From CBDFGE01 sp965247055 (lineage in GTDB: Bacteria > Chloroflexota > Dehalococcoidia > Lucifugimonadales > JAGWBF01), in NCBI GenBank assembly GCA_965247055.1, contig CBDFGE010000006.1, forward strand, positions 124,001 through 188,000: a DNA stretch of 64,000 nucleotides. The letters are read 5' to 3'. This document shows positions 24,007 through 33,372 of the stretch, one piece after another (position 1 is the stretch's first letter; every line of letters starts with the position of its first letter). Both the position numbers and the translations under genes were made by a program. The notes below the pieces were generated by a model that ran no database searches, was not told the origin of the DNA, and worked only from the letters and a program-made list of their open reading frames with translations.

Positions 24007-27000
24007 ATGGACGAAACCGAGCGTATACAGAGCCTGAAATCGCTGTTGGGACAGCGGATTCTGGTCATCGACGGGGCGATGGGCACTTCCATCCAGTCAT
24101 GGGACCTGGGACCAGATGACTTCGGAGGCGCCCAGTACGAAGGATGTAACGAGTATCTGGTGCTGGTCCGGCCCGATGTCATCGCGGCCATCCACCAGGG
24201 TTACCTGGATGCGGGGGCCGACATCCTGGAGACCGACACCTTCGGCGCCACGTCGGTGGTGCTTGCAGAGTACGGGCTGCAAGACGAGGCCCGTCGCATC
24301 AACCGGGAGGCGGCCGGGCTGGCCAGGCGACTGTCCGACGCCGCCAGCACACCGGATAAGCCCCGCTTCGTGGCAGGGTCCATGGGGCCCACCACGAAGA
24401 CCATCTCGGTCACGGGCGGCATCTCCTTCGACGAGCTTGCCGCCGGGTACCATGAGCAAGCCGCGGGGCTGATGGAGGGTGGGGCGGACATCCTCCTGCT
24501 GGAGACCAGCCAAGATACCCTGAACGTCAAGGCCGGGCTGGAGGGGATAGACCGCGCCTGGGCGGAGATGGGACGCCAGGTCCCCGTCGCCGTACAGGGT
24601 ACCATCGAACCCATGGGCACGCTTCTGGCTGGGCAGGATGCAGAGGCCTTTTATACCTCCCTGGCCCACCGGGACCTGCTGTGGATCGGCTTCAACTGCG
24701 CCACGGGTCCGGAGTTCATGACCGACCACGTGCGCACGATGGCGCGGCTGTCCCGCTTCCCGGTGGCCTGCGTTCCCAACGCGGGGCTGCCCGACGAGGA
24801 CGGCAACTACAACGAAACGCCCCAGATGATGGCTGGCACGATGGGGCGGTTTGTGGAATCCGGATGGATCAATGTGGTGGGAGGCTGCTGCGGTACAGGG
24901 CCGGAGCACATCCGCCTGCTATCTGTCCTGGTCCAGGATAAGGCTCCCAGGATGCCCGTCGAGGCCAGGGAGACCCGGATCTCCGGCATAGAAGCGTTGG
25001 TGATTGATGAGGACCTCCGCCCGGCCATCGTAGGGGAGCGCACCAACGTGCTGGGCAGCCGCCGGTTCAGGAGACTCATTGGGGAAGGTGCCTTCGAGGA
25101 GGCCGCCGAGATTGGGCGCCGCCAGATACGGAGCGGGGCCCACGTCCTGGACGTGTGCCTCCAGGACCCGGACCGGGACGAGCTGTCCGACGTGACCATC
25201 TTCCTTGACCAGCTCACCAAGAAGGTCAAGGCCCCTGTAATGGTCGACTCCACCGATTCCCACGTGATCGAGGAGGCCCTCAAACGACTCCAGGGAAAGT
25301 CGATAGTCAACTCCGTGAACCTGGAGGACGGTGAGGCCCGGTTTCAGGCAGTGGTGCCCCTGGCCCGGCGCTACGGCGCCGCGCTGGTTGTGGGGTGCAT
25401 CGACGACGACAAGGTGCAGGCCCAGGCCGTTACCCGCCAGCGCAAGCTGGACGTCGCCCTCCGCTCTGCCCGGATACTCACTGAGAAGTACGGGGTCCTC
25501 ATGGAGGACATCATTTTCGATCCCCTGGTATTCCCGGCGGGTACGGGGGACCAGAACTATGTCGGCTCGGCTGCGGAGACCATCGAGGGCGTGCGGCTCA
25601 TCAAAGAAGCGCTGCCCCAGACCAAGACGGTCCTGGGTATCTCCAACGTCTCCTTTGGACTGCCCCCGGCGGGACGGGAGGTGCTCAACTCCGTGTTCCT
25701 CTACCACTGCGTCCAGGCCGGACTGGATATGGCCATCGTCAACTCGGAGCAGTTGCAGAGGTACACCTCCATCTCCGAGGAGGAGAGGAAGCTGGCCGAG
25801 GACCTTATCTGGAGCCGGGGCGAGGACCCGGTGGCCGCCTTCGCAGCCCACTTCCGGGATAGGCCCCCCAAGGCCTCTGTCGAGGAGAGGCGCAGCCTCC
25901 CCCTGGACGAGAGGCTGGCCCTGGCAATTATCGAGGGCACAAAAGAAGGCCTGGCCGAGGACCTCGACGAAGCGCTCCGGGACAGGACGCCGCTGACCAT
26001 AATCAACGGGCCGCTTATGGCGGGCATGGACGAGGTAGGACGCCAGTTCAACGCCAACGAGCTCATCGTCGCGGAGGTGCTCCAATCGGCTGAGTCCATG
26101 AAGTTCGCGGTGTCCCACCTGGAGCCCCACATGGACCGGACGGAGACCGCCACTAGGGGGAGTGTGGTCCTGGCCACCGTTAAAGGGGACGTCCACGACA
26201 TCGGGAAGAACCTGGTGGACATCATCATCTCCAACAACGGGTACCAGGTCATCAACCTGGGCATCAAGGTGCCTCCTCAGGACCTCATCGCAGCCTGCCA
26301 GAAGCACAAGCCCGACATCATCGGCCTCTCCGGCCTGCTGGTCAAGTCGGCCCAGATGATGGTGGAGACGGTGCGGGACTTTCGCCAGGCTGGAATCGAT
26401 AGCCCCATACTGGTGGGAGGCGCGGCGCTGTCCAACCGCTTCACCAGGCTGCGCATCGCCCCCGAATACGGCGGCCTCGTGGCCTACGCTCCCGATGCCA
26501 TGACCGGCCTTGCCCTGGCCAATACCATCATGGAAGCGGACGAGCGCGAAAAGCTGGCGGTGGACCTGGAGGCCGAGACGGAACAGATGCTGGAGGCGGA
26601 GAGGCTGCGCCGGGTCGCCGAGGCCGGTGGCGAGGACCAGCCCGTTGCCCCGGCCCGGGTGCGCCACGATTACCAGGTCCCCAACCCACCGGACCTGCGG
26701 CTCCACGTGCTGAGAGAGTACGACATGGCCGGGATATTCCCCTACATCAATCCCCAGATGCTCTACGTCCGCCACCTGGGGTTCAAGGGCCGGTTCGCCG
26801 ATGCCGTGGCCGCGGGGGACCCGGCTGCGATGGAGCTGCGGGAGGCGGTCCGCCGGGTCGAGGATGCGATGCTGGCCCATCCCCGCATCGCGGCCAACGC
26901 TGTGTTCAAGTTCTTTCCCTGCCGGTCAGACGGGCAGTGGTTGCTTGTGTACGGCCCCGACGGGCGTACTGTGCTGGAGCGGTTCTACTTCGGGCGCCAG

Positions 27001-27528
27001 TCCCAGCGGGACGGCCTGTCCCTCTCCGACTATGTGCTTCCGGGGGACTCGGGCAGGATGGACTACGTGGCCATGTTCGTCACCACCGTTGGCGGGGCGG
27101 TGCGGGACCTGGCCGAGGGGTGGAAGGAGGAGGGCCAGTTCCTCAACTCCCATATTCTTCAGGCCCTGGCTATCGAGGGGGCCGAGGCCTTCGCCGAGCT
27201 TCTCCACCAGCAGGTCCGGCAGATGTGGGGGCTTGGAGACCCGGCCGGCATAACGCATCAGGAGCTCTTCCGCACTCAGTACCGGGGACGCCGTTACTCC
27301 TTCGGCTATCCCGCCTGCCCGCGGCTGGAGGACCAGGAGCAGCTCTTCCGGCTGCTGGGGGTGACGTCCAACATCGGGGTGGAGCTGACGGAAGGCTACA
27401 TGATGGACCCCGAGTCGTCGGTCTCGGCCCTGGTCATCCATCACCCGGACGCCAAGTACTTCAACCTGAGCGAGGCGGACATCGACCGGCTAGAGCGGGA
27501 GGTCTCCGCCCTCTCACCGTCCCGGTAG
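24007..27528 (+). CDS. metH: Cobalamin-dependent methionine synthase MetH, full length
   Basis: 1173 residues, comparable to the classic 1200-1250. Modules in order: homocysteine methyltransferase barrel (LVIDGAMGTS at 20-28; zinc cysteines in GFNCATG and GGCCGTGPEH), pterin-binding barrel (AIVGERTNVLGS, then NSVNLEDG), cobalamin module with the base-off ligand His730 in DVHDIGKN, and the SAM-binding reactivation domain near the end (GYPACPRLEDQ, GVELTEGYMMDPESSVSAL). It transfers the methyl group of 5-methyltetrahydrofolate to homocysteine in the cytoplasm. With the reactivation domain present it needs no separate activator. Confidence 0.97.
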   Translation: MDETERIQSLKSLLGQRILVIDGAMGTSIQSWDLGPDDFGGAQYEGCNEYLVLVRPDVIAAIHQGYLDAGADILETDTFGATSVVLAEYGLQDEARRINREAAGLARRLSDAASTPDKPRFVAGSMGPTTKTISVTGGISFDELAAGYHEQAAGLMEGGADILLLETSQDTLNVKAGLEGIDRAWAEMGRQVPVAVQGTIEPMGTLLAGQDAEAFYTSLAHRDLLWIGFNCATGPEFMTDHVRTMARLSRFPVACVPNAGLPDEDGNYNETPQMMAGTMGRFVESGWINVVGGCCGTGPEHIRLLSVLVQDKAPRMPVEARETRISGIEALVIDEDLRPAIVGERTNVLGSRRFRRLIGEGAFEEAAEIGRRQIRSGAHVLDVCLQDPDRDELSDVTIFLDQLTKKVKAPVMVDSTDSHVIEEALKRLQGKSIVNSVNLEDGEARFQAVVPLARRYGAALVVGCIDDDKVQAQAVTRQRKLDVALRSARILTEKYGVLMEDIIFDPLVFPAGTGDQNYVGSAAETIEGVRLIKEALPQTKTVLGISNVSFGLPPAGREVLNSVFLYHCVQAGLDMAIVNSEQLQRYTSISEEERKLAEDLIWSRGEDPVAAFAAHFRDRPPKASVEERRSLPLDERLALAIIEGTKEGLAEDLDEALRDRTPLTIINGPLMAGMDEVGRQFNANELIVAEVLQSAESMKFAVSHLEPHMDRTETATRGSVVLATVKGDVHDIGKNLVDIIISNNGYQVINLGIKVPPQDLIAACQKHKPDIIGLSGLLVKSAQMMVETVRDFRQAGIDSPILVGGAALSNRFTRLRIAPEYGGLVAYAPDAMTGLALANTIMEADEREKLAVDLEAETEQMLEAERLRRVAEAGGEDQPVAPARVRHDYQVPNPPDLRLHVLREYDMAGIFPYINPQMLYVRHLGFKGRFADAVAAGDPAAMELREAVRRVEDAMLAHPRIAANAVFKFFPCRSDGQWLLVYGPDGRTVLERFYFGRQSQRDGLSLSDYVLPGDSGRMDYVAMFVTTVGGAVRDLAEGWKEEGQFLNSHILQALAIEGAEAFAELLHQQVRQMWGLGDPAGITHQELFRTQYRGRRYSFGYPACPRLEDQEQLFRLLGVTSNIGVELTEGYMMDPESSVSALVIHHPDAKYFNLSEADIDRLEREVSALSPSR

Positions 27529-27781
27529 GGGCCACGAAAGCGTGGGGCTCCGGGAAAGGTCTGGTAATCTATCAGGACATGCCGCTGGTGGAGTGTCCGC
27601 TACCTCCGCCACACGTCTCATCGTGGCGCCGACCGTCAGCTGGCTAGCCTTCCCCTAAGGGCCACGACGCCAAAGGGAGGTTCCCCGTTGACGGCGGTTA
27701 AGTGAGGTGGACCCCAAAATTCGGACAGGTGGCTAAGAGAGAGTCCCGCTCCTAAAATAGGACGGAAACAAGGAGCAGGAC

Positions 27782-28099
27782 ATGAAGCAAACACGTAAGA
27801 AGCACAGCCCAGTCTTCAAGGCCAAAGTGGCTTTGGCCGCGCTCCAGGGGGAGCACACCATTGCAGAGCTGGCCAGCCGGTTTGAAGTCCACCCGAGCCA
27901 GATCCATGCCTGGAAGAAGGCCTTGACTCAGGGGGCGCCGCACCTCTTTGAAAATGGTGGTGGACGCCAGGAGAAGGACCAAGAGGTCCTCACTGCCCAG
28001 CTCTACCAACAGATTGGCAATCCAGCTCAAGGTGGAACGGAATTTTTTGTCACGGAGCTTCGGGTTGTGAGCCGGTCCCAACGCCGGGCCATTGATTGA
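27782..28099 (+). CDS. IS3-family OrfA with altered C-terminus
   Basis: The first 78 residues equal OrfA of copies 1 and 2. At 28,019 caatc replaces a single g, a net gain of four bases, so the leucine-zipper end is lost and translation runs on to RVVSRSQRRAID, ending inside orfB. The helix-turn-helix is intact. It is unclear whether this form works; the orfA-orfB overlap it creates is 8 bp. Confidence 0.75.
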   Translation: MKQTRKKHSPVFKAKVALAALQGEHTIAELASRFEVHPSQIHAWKKALTQGAPHLFENGGGRQEKDQEVLTAQLYQQIGNPAQGGTEFFVTELRVVSRSQRRAID

Positions 28100-29003
28100 C
28101 CGAGAAGAACCGAAGCTGTCTCTGGTGCGCCAGTGCGCCTTGCTGGGTATCAGCCGCTCCTCGTTGTACTACCTGCCAACCGAGGCCGGCGCCGAGGACT
28201 TGGAGTTGATGGCCCTCATAGACCAACAGTACCTGAAGACACCTTTCTACGGCTCCAGAAGGATGACTGCCTGGCTCAGCAATCACGGACACCAGGTCAA
28301 CCGCAAGCGGGTCCGCCGGCTGATGCAGCTGATAGGCCTGGAGGCCATCTACCGGCGTCCCAACACCAGCAAGCCAAACCCAGGGCATAAGGTCTATCCG
28401 TACTTGCTCAGGGGGCTGGAGATCAACCGGGTCAACCAGGTGTGGGCCACCGACATCACCTACATACCCATGGCTCGGGGTTTCCTCTACTTGGTGGCCA
28501 TCATGGACTGGCACAGCCGCTACGTGCTGGCCTGGCGGCTGTCCAACACCCTGGAGGTAGACTTCTGTGTTGCGGCTCTGGAAGAGGCCTTGAGCAAGGG
28601 TCGGCCACAGATCTTCAACACCGACCAGGGCAGCCAGTTCACCAGCGAGGCCTTCACCAGCATGCTGCTGGCGCAAGGCGTTCAAGTGAGCATGGACGGC
28701 AGGGGCCGGTGCATGGACAACGTCTTCGTGGAACGGCTGTGGCGCAGCATCAAGTACGAGGAGGTGTACCTGAAGGCATACCAAAATGGGACTGAGGCCA
28801 GAAAGGGGATTGGGACTTATCTGGCCTTCTACAACCAAGAGCGGCCCCATCAAGCCCTGGGCTATCGGTCACCGGGTCAGGTGTTCCATGCAGTGAGCCC
28901 ACAAAGGTGTTTACTGGAACATCCACGAGCCTTACCATCGGATGAAGGTTTACAAGACACCCCAGCGGTAGACTCTCTTATTTTAGCCTCACCGCTGTCC
29001 TGA
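28092..29003 (+). CDS. IS3-family transposase OrfB, full length
   Basis: 303 residues with the complete DDE core (WATDITYIP, FNTDQGSQFTS, NVFVERLWRSIKYEEV) and a 31-residue C-terminal tail absent from copy 1. The ATG used in the other copies is here TTG (attg for aatg). It is in a different frame from orfA, unlike in copies 1 and 2. Confidence 0.88.
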   Translation: MIDREEPKLSLVRQCALLGISRSSLYYLPTEAGAEDLELMALIDQQYLKTPFYGSRRMTAWLSNHGHQVNRKRVRRLMQLIGLEAIYRRPNTSKPNPGHKVYPYLLRGLEINRVNQVWATDITYIPMARGFLYLVAIMDWHSRYVLAWRLSNTLEVDFCVAALEEALSKGRPQIFNTDQGSQFTSEAFTSMLLAQGVQVSMDGRGRCMDNVFVERLWRSIKYEEVYLKAYQNGTEARKGIGTYLAFYNQERPHQALGYRSPGQVFHAVSPQRCLLEHPRALPSDEGLQDTPAVDSLILASPLS

Positions 29004-29020
29004 TCATGGGGTCCACTTGA

Positions 29021-29302
29021 AAGCTCACAACGGTTAGCCACCGCGTGAGTCCAAGTAGCAGGGAATGGACAAGCTGGTGTAGCATCCTATCAAACAACTT
29101 CTTGGTACGTCGTAGCTAAGTAACTAAAGCCCGACACCGGGGGTTCGTAGCGAGGACTTTCCAGGTGTGCTCATGTCGAGTCGAGCCGAGTTAGGTTTGG
29201 CAATCCATTAGGTGAGGGAATCCAGCCTCGTTCTGAGATTATTTAAGAGTTGTGAGAACCGGGAGGTGGTCGCATCTGTTAGTGGCACTGATGTGTGCGT
29301 TA
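29021..29302. other. Non-coding stretch, nothing recognised
   Basis: About 280 bases between IS3 copy 3 and the convergent end of the ATPase gene. No RNA gene, hairpin or family-like frame was found. Confidence 0.4.
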
Positions 29303-30385
29303 CTAGTGCTTCTTGAAGCGCACGACAGAACTTTTCTTTGTATATGCCTCTTTGGGGTACGCGATGCTCTGGATGGCGTCAAGATCTTTGAGATCGAAGA
29401 CACCCTCCATACTCTTCCCGACAAGATCGGAGGCCAGATCCCCCAGCGTAACTATTCGGCTTTCTACTATTGGCCCGAATAAGCCAGCATACCGACTCTT
29501 CTGCCTCATGCCCTCGGCGTCGGAGTCAAGGAGGACGACAAACCTCCTTGCCCAACCAAGATATAACCTGATCATCTGATCCAGACTTCCAGCTCCACCA
29601 CCGGGGAGAAAATGGAGGTCAAGACCAAGCTCGAGGATCACGTCGTGCATGTATATGAGAACGTAATAATCGTTTTTCCCCTCAGCCATAACCATGTCAG
29701 GCACGAGTTCCAGTTTCGAAGGCGCATAGTCGAGTATGTCAAGGACCGGCTGGAAGTAATTAGATTGCTCCGGATGTTGTGAGGCGAAAGCCCTGTAGCG
29801 ATCAATTACGATATCAGTCTTCCGAGCGTGGTAATCGGTAACTTCCGTACTCGCTTCAATCCCCTTGTTCCTGACCACGTGAGTGTTCTCCAGCCAATTC
29901 GGGTTAATGAGGTGATGGCTGTGCGTGGTGTAGATGATCGTGGACGCGTCGCCGAGACGCTCGAGACTACTCAGCAACTGTCCCTGTGCAGTAGCATGAA
30001 GATTCGAGGCTGGCTCATCAAAGAGGAAGACAAGATTGGGTGGAGAGTCCCTTCTGAAACCACGGTATGTTGTGAGCAGAAGGAACACGAAGAACCAGCG
30101 GAAACCGAGAGACCGCTCATGTACATAGAAAATTCCATCGGCGTCCTCGATTTGAAACTCGAGATACCAACCTCGAGGCTCATCTTTTTCGACCCGCATA
30201 ATTACTTTTTTGTCCAATTGGAGCCTGAGGATCCGGTTCCAAGCCTCGAAGACGTCGGTGGTGACCTTCCTCCCCATAGAAAGTAGGAGTTGATCCATGG
30301 CGCGCCTGTCAGAGCTTTTCCCAGACTCGGCTCGTACATGAATGTGCTGTTTGAAGTTCTTGATTTCGAAGTATGTGTAGCGCAT
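29303..30385 (-). CDS. OLD-like ATPase/TOPRIM protein lacking a Walker A motif
   Basis: 360 residues. The ABC-type ATPase signature (ERSLGFRWFF), Walker B (LVFLFDEPASNLH) and H-loop (IYTTHSHHLI) are followed by a TOPRIM nuclease domain (VMAEGKNDYYVL and VVLLDSDAEG). The N-terminus MRYTYFEIKNFK is typical, but the expected GxNGSGKS loop is absent; the sequence goes straight to a middle section. OLD-family nucleases such as GajA of the Gabija system combine these domains, usually in 500-700 residues. An internal deletion of about 100-200 residues is likely. No helicase partner is adjacent. Confidence 0.68.
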   Translation of the reverse strand: MRYTYFEIKNFKQHIHVRAESGKSSDRRAMDQLLLSMGRKVTTDVFEAWNRILRLQLDKKVIMRVEKDEPRGWYLEFQIEDADGIFYVHERSLGFRWFFVFLLLTTYRGFRRDSPPNLVFLFDEPASNLHATAQGQLLSSLERLGDASTIIYTTHSHHLINPNWLENTHVVRNKGIEASTEVTDYHARKTDIVIDRYRAFASQHPEQSNYFQPVLDILDYAPSKLELVPDMVMAEGKNDYYVLIYMHDVILELGLDLHFLPGGGAGSLDQMIRLYLGWARRFVVLLDSDAEGMRQKSRYAGLFGPIVESRIVTLGDLASDLVGKSMEGVFDLKDLDAIQSIAYPKEAYTKKSSVVRFKKH

Positions 30386-30501
30386 TGGCTACTCCTTTGG
30401 TCCCAAGCGGAATGTGACGTCACTGCGATCGTTGCCAGCTTACAGGGTCCGAACCTGCTGGACTGGGGGCTACCTCTGGCACTTCTCTGGTGATCACAGC
30501 G

Positions 30502-33261
30502 TCAGCCCTCGGGCGAGTCCTCCAGGGCGGCCTGGGCGGCGGCCAGCCGCGCCACGGGCACACGGAAGGGGGAGCAGCTCACGTAGTCCAGCCCCTCCCG
30601 GTGGCAGAAGCGGACGCTGGCGGGGTCGCCTCCGTGCTCCCCGCATATCCCCATGTTCAGACCGGGACGGGCCCGGCGTCCCAGCTCCACACCCATGCGG
30701 ATGAGCGCCCCCACGCCGTCGAGGTCCAGGGTGGCGAAGGGGTTGTTGGGCAGTGTCCCTTCCTGGATGTATTGGTTGAGGAACTTGCCCTCGGCGTCGT
30801 CCCGGCTGAAGCCGTAGGTGGTCTGGGTCAGGTCGTTGGTGCCGAAGCTGAAGAAATCGGAGACACTGGCTATCTCCCCTGCGGTGAGGGCGGCGCGGGG
30901 GACCTCGATCATGGTGCCGTACAGGTAGTCTACCTTTGTGCCCATCTCCTGCTGCACCCTCTCGGCCACGGGCGACAGTAGCTCCTTGAGCTTCACCATC
31001 TCGTTTACGTGGGATGTGAGGGGGATCATGATCTCCGGGTGGACGTCGATCCCCTCTTTTATGAGCTGAGCGCTGGCGGTGATGATCGCCTCTACCTGCA
31101 TCTGGTAGATGGCGGGGAAGGTGAGGCCCAGGCGGCAGCCCCGGTGGCCCAGCATGGGGTTCGATTCCCGGAGGGACTCGACCAGCTGGAGGAACTCCTC
31201 GCGGGGGCGGACCTCCTCTGCAGGGGCGCCCCGGGCCTCGAGTCCCACCAGCTCTCTGAGCAGGTCCTCGTAACGGGGCAGGAACTCGTGGAGGGGGGCG
31301 TCCAGCAGCCGGATAATCACCGGCCGGTTGCCCAAGGCCCTCAGGATGCCAAGGAAATCGTCTATCTGAAGCCTCTTTAGCTGGGCCAGAGCCTTGTAGA
31401 ACTCGCTGACGGCGACGGGAAGCTCGGGAGACGGAGAGCGGCGCGCCGCCTCCTCGGGATGCGCCTCTTCCCAGCGTTCCCCTTCCTGGGCGTTGATGAG
31501 CATCCTCTGGACAATGGGTACCCGCTCGGGTCCCAGGAACATGTGCTCCGTTCTACACAGGCCGATCCCTTCGGCCCCCATAGAGACGGCCCGCTGGGCG
31601 TCGCTAGGGGTGTCGGCGTTGGCCCAGACCCCCAGGCGGCGCACCTTGTCGGCCCACGAAAGGAGGGTCTGGGCCTCGCGGAGCTCCGCTAAATCGGGAT
31701 GAGAGGTAGGGATGGTGCCCAGGTATACCTCGCCGCTGGCGCCGTCCACGCTTATGTCGTCCCCCTCCCCGATGGTGTGACCATTGGCGGTGAACGAGCG
31801 GGCGTGCACGTCTACCTGGATCTCCTCGCAACCCACCACGCAGGGTATGCCCAGTCCCCGGGTCACCACCGCAGCGTGGCTGGTGACTCCGCCCCGGCTG
31901 GTGAGGACACCCTTCGACTCCAGGATGCCGTGTATCTCGTCGGGTCTGGTCTCGGGGCGGACCAGGATGACGGGTATGCCGGCTTTGGCGGCCTCCGCCG
32001 CCCTGGTGGCGTCGAAGAAAGCCTTGCCGGTGGCCGCCCCTGGGGAGGCCCCGAATCCCTGGGCCAGCCGCGTCCTAGCGGATACCGCCTTGTCCCTGGA
32101 CAGGGCATCGAAGCGGGGGACGAGAAGCTGGGTCAGGTCCTCGGGGTTGACCCGCTTGAGCGCCTCCTCGGTGCGTATCAGGCCCTCATCTACCATGTCC
32201 ACCGCGGTTTTCACCGCCGCCTGGACGGTGCGCGCGGCGTTGCGGGTCTGGAGGAGGAACAGGCGACCGCGCTCAACGGTGAACTCCATATCCTGGACGT
32301 CTCTGTAGTGCCGCTCCAGCAGTTGGGCCATCTCCCTTAGCTGGCTGTCGATCTGGGGGTGCCGCTGGGCCAGGCTGGAGATGGGTTCCGGGTTGCGAAT
32401 GCCGGCCACCACATCCTCACCCTGGCCGTTGGACAGGTACTCGCCGTAGAGGACTTTCTGGCCGTCCAGGGGGTTGCGGGTGAAGATGACCCCTGTGCCG
32501 CTGTCATCTCCCAGGTTGCCGAACACCATCGCCATGATGTTCACGGCGGTGCCCCACTGGTGAGGGATGCCGTAGTGTTCACGATAGCGGATCGCCCGGG
32601 GGCTGTTCCAGCTCTGGAACACGGCCTGGACCGCCTCCAGTAGCTGCTGCCAGGGGTCGTCGGGCACGTCCTTGCCGCTGGCCCTGCGGATGGCGGCTTT
32701 GAAGTCCCTTATCACGTCGCGAAGGTGCTCCGGGGCAAGCTCGTAGTCCTGCTGGACCCCGGCTTCCCCTTTTCGGCGGGCCAGTATCTCCTCAAAGGTC
32801 GAGGACTCCATCCCCATAACGACGCTGGCGTATATCTGGAGGAAACGCCGGTGGGCGTCGAGGGCGGGCCGCTCTGCGCCCATGAGCCCTGCCAGCCCTT
32901 GGACTATATCATCGTTTATCCCCAGGTTGAGGATCGTATCCATCATGCCGGGCATCGATACCCTGGCCCCGGATCGTACCGACACCAGCAGGGGGCTGGT
33001 CTTTGAGCCGAACTGCCGCCCAATGGAGTTTTCCAGCCAGCCCATGTTCTCCTTGACGTCGTCCCACAGGCCTTCGGGAAGTCGTCCCTCGGTCCCGTAG
33101 TAGTCGCGACACACTTCGGTGGTAATGACGAACCCCGGCGGTACGGGCAGCCCCAGCTGGGCCATCTCGCACAGATTGGCCCCCTTACCCCCCAGCAGGT
33201 CCCGCATGCCGGCGTTGCCCTCGTCGAAGCGGTATATGAGCTTCTTTCTCTGCTGGACCAT
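30502..33261 (-). CDS. ppdK: Pyruvate, phosphate dikinase
   Basis: About 919 residues. It interconverts ATP, phosphate and pyruvate with AMP, diphosphate and phosphoenolpyruvate. The ATP-grasp domain starts with LLGGKGANLCEMA, the swivelling domain has the phosphohistidine in SRGGVTSHAAVVT (His462), and the C-terminal PEP barrel ends with MGICGEHGGDP. All modules are present. The ATG at 33,261 (MVQQRKKLIYRF) follows GGAAGGAG; an ATG 11 codons upstream has no site. Likely role is gluconeogenesis or diphosphate-linked glycolysis. Confidence 0.96.
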   Translation of the reverse strand: MVQQRKKLIYRFDEGNAGMRDLLGGKGANLCEMAQLGLPVPPGFVITTEVCRDYYGTEGRLPEGLWDDVKENMGWLENSIGRQFGSKTSPLLVSVRSGARVSMPGMMDTILNLGINDDIVQGLAGLMGAERPALDAHRRFLQIYASVVMGMESSTFEEILARRKGEAGVQQDYELAPEHLRDVIRDFKAAIRRASGKDVPDDPWQQLLEAVQAVFQSWNSPRAIRYREHYGIPHQWGTAVNIMAMVFGNLGDDSGTGVIFTRNPLDGQKVLYGEYLSNGQGEDVVAGIRNPEPISSLAQRHPQIDSQLREMAQLLERHYRDVQDMEFTVERGRLFLLQTRNAARTVQAAVKTAVDMVDEGLIRTEEALKRVNPEDLTQLLVPRFDALSRDKAVSARTRLAQGFGASPGAATGKAFFDATRAAEAAKAGIPVILVRPETRPDEIHGILESKGVLTSRGGVTSHAAVVTRGLGIPCVVGCEEIQVDVHARSFTANGHTIGEGDDISVDGASGEVYLGTIPTSHPDLAELREAQTLLSWADKVRRLGVWANADTPSDAQRAVSMGAEGIGLCRTEHMFLGPERVPIVQRMLINAQEGERWEEAHPEEAARRSPSPELPVAVSEFYKALAQLKRLQIDDFLGILRALGNRPVIIRLLDAPLHEFLPRYEDLLRELVGLEARGAPAEEVRPREEFLQLVESLRESNPMLGHRGCRLGLTFPAIYQMQVEAIITASAQLIKEGIDVHPEIMIPLTSHVNEMVKLKELLSPVAERVQQEMGTKVDYLYGTMIEVPRAALTAGEIASVSDFFSFGTNDLTQTTYGFSRDDAEGKFLNQYIQEGTLPNNPFATLDLDGVGALIRMGVELGRRARPGLNMGICGEHGGDPASVRFCHREGLDYVSCSPFRVPVARLAAAQAALEDSPEG

Positions 33262-33372
33262 GGCGCGTCTATACTCCTTCCCGGCGGGTCTCACCGGGAA
33301 CAGGCTTTCACCAGATGAGAGCCCTCGAAGGGCTCGGGTGTCGGTACCAGGAAAACGCCCCGGCTATGCGCC

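Larger units (their letters stand above)
27703..29020 (+). mobile_element. IS3-family insertion sequence, copy 3, complete ends
   Basis: 1.32 kb with both inverted repeats: TGAGGTGGACCCCAAAATTC at the left and, inverted, TCAAGTGGACCCCATGATCA at the right. A 3-bp duplication AAG flanks it, as expected for IS3. It lies between metH and a TOPRIM ATPase gene. Its orfA carries a 4-base change causing a frameshift, and its orfB start is TTG. Confidence 0.9.

Noticed and set aside
24919..26880. A 653-codon open frame antisense to metH
   Set aside because: It lies wholly opposite a clearly conserved enzyme; high GC content lengthens antisense frames and the translation has no family likeness.
29303..30385. 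Complete Gabija defence system
   Set aside because: No GajB-type helicase is adjacent and the ATPase lacks Walker A.
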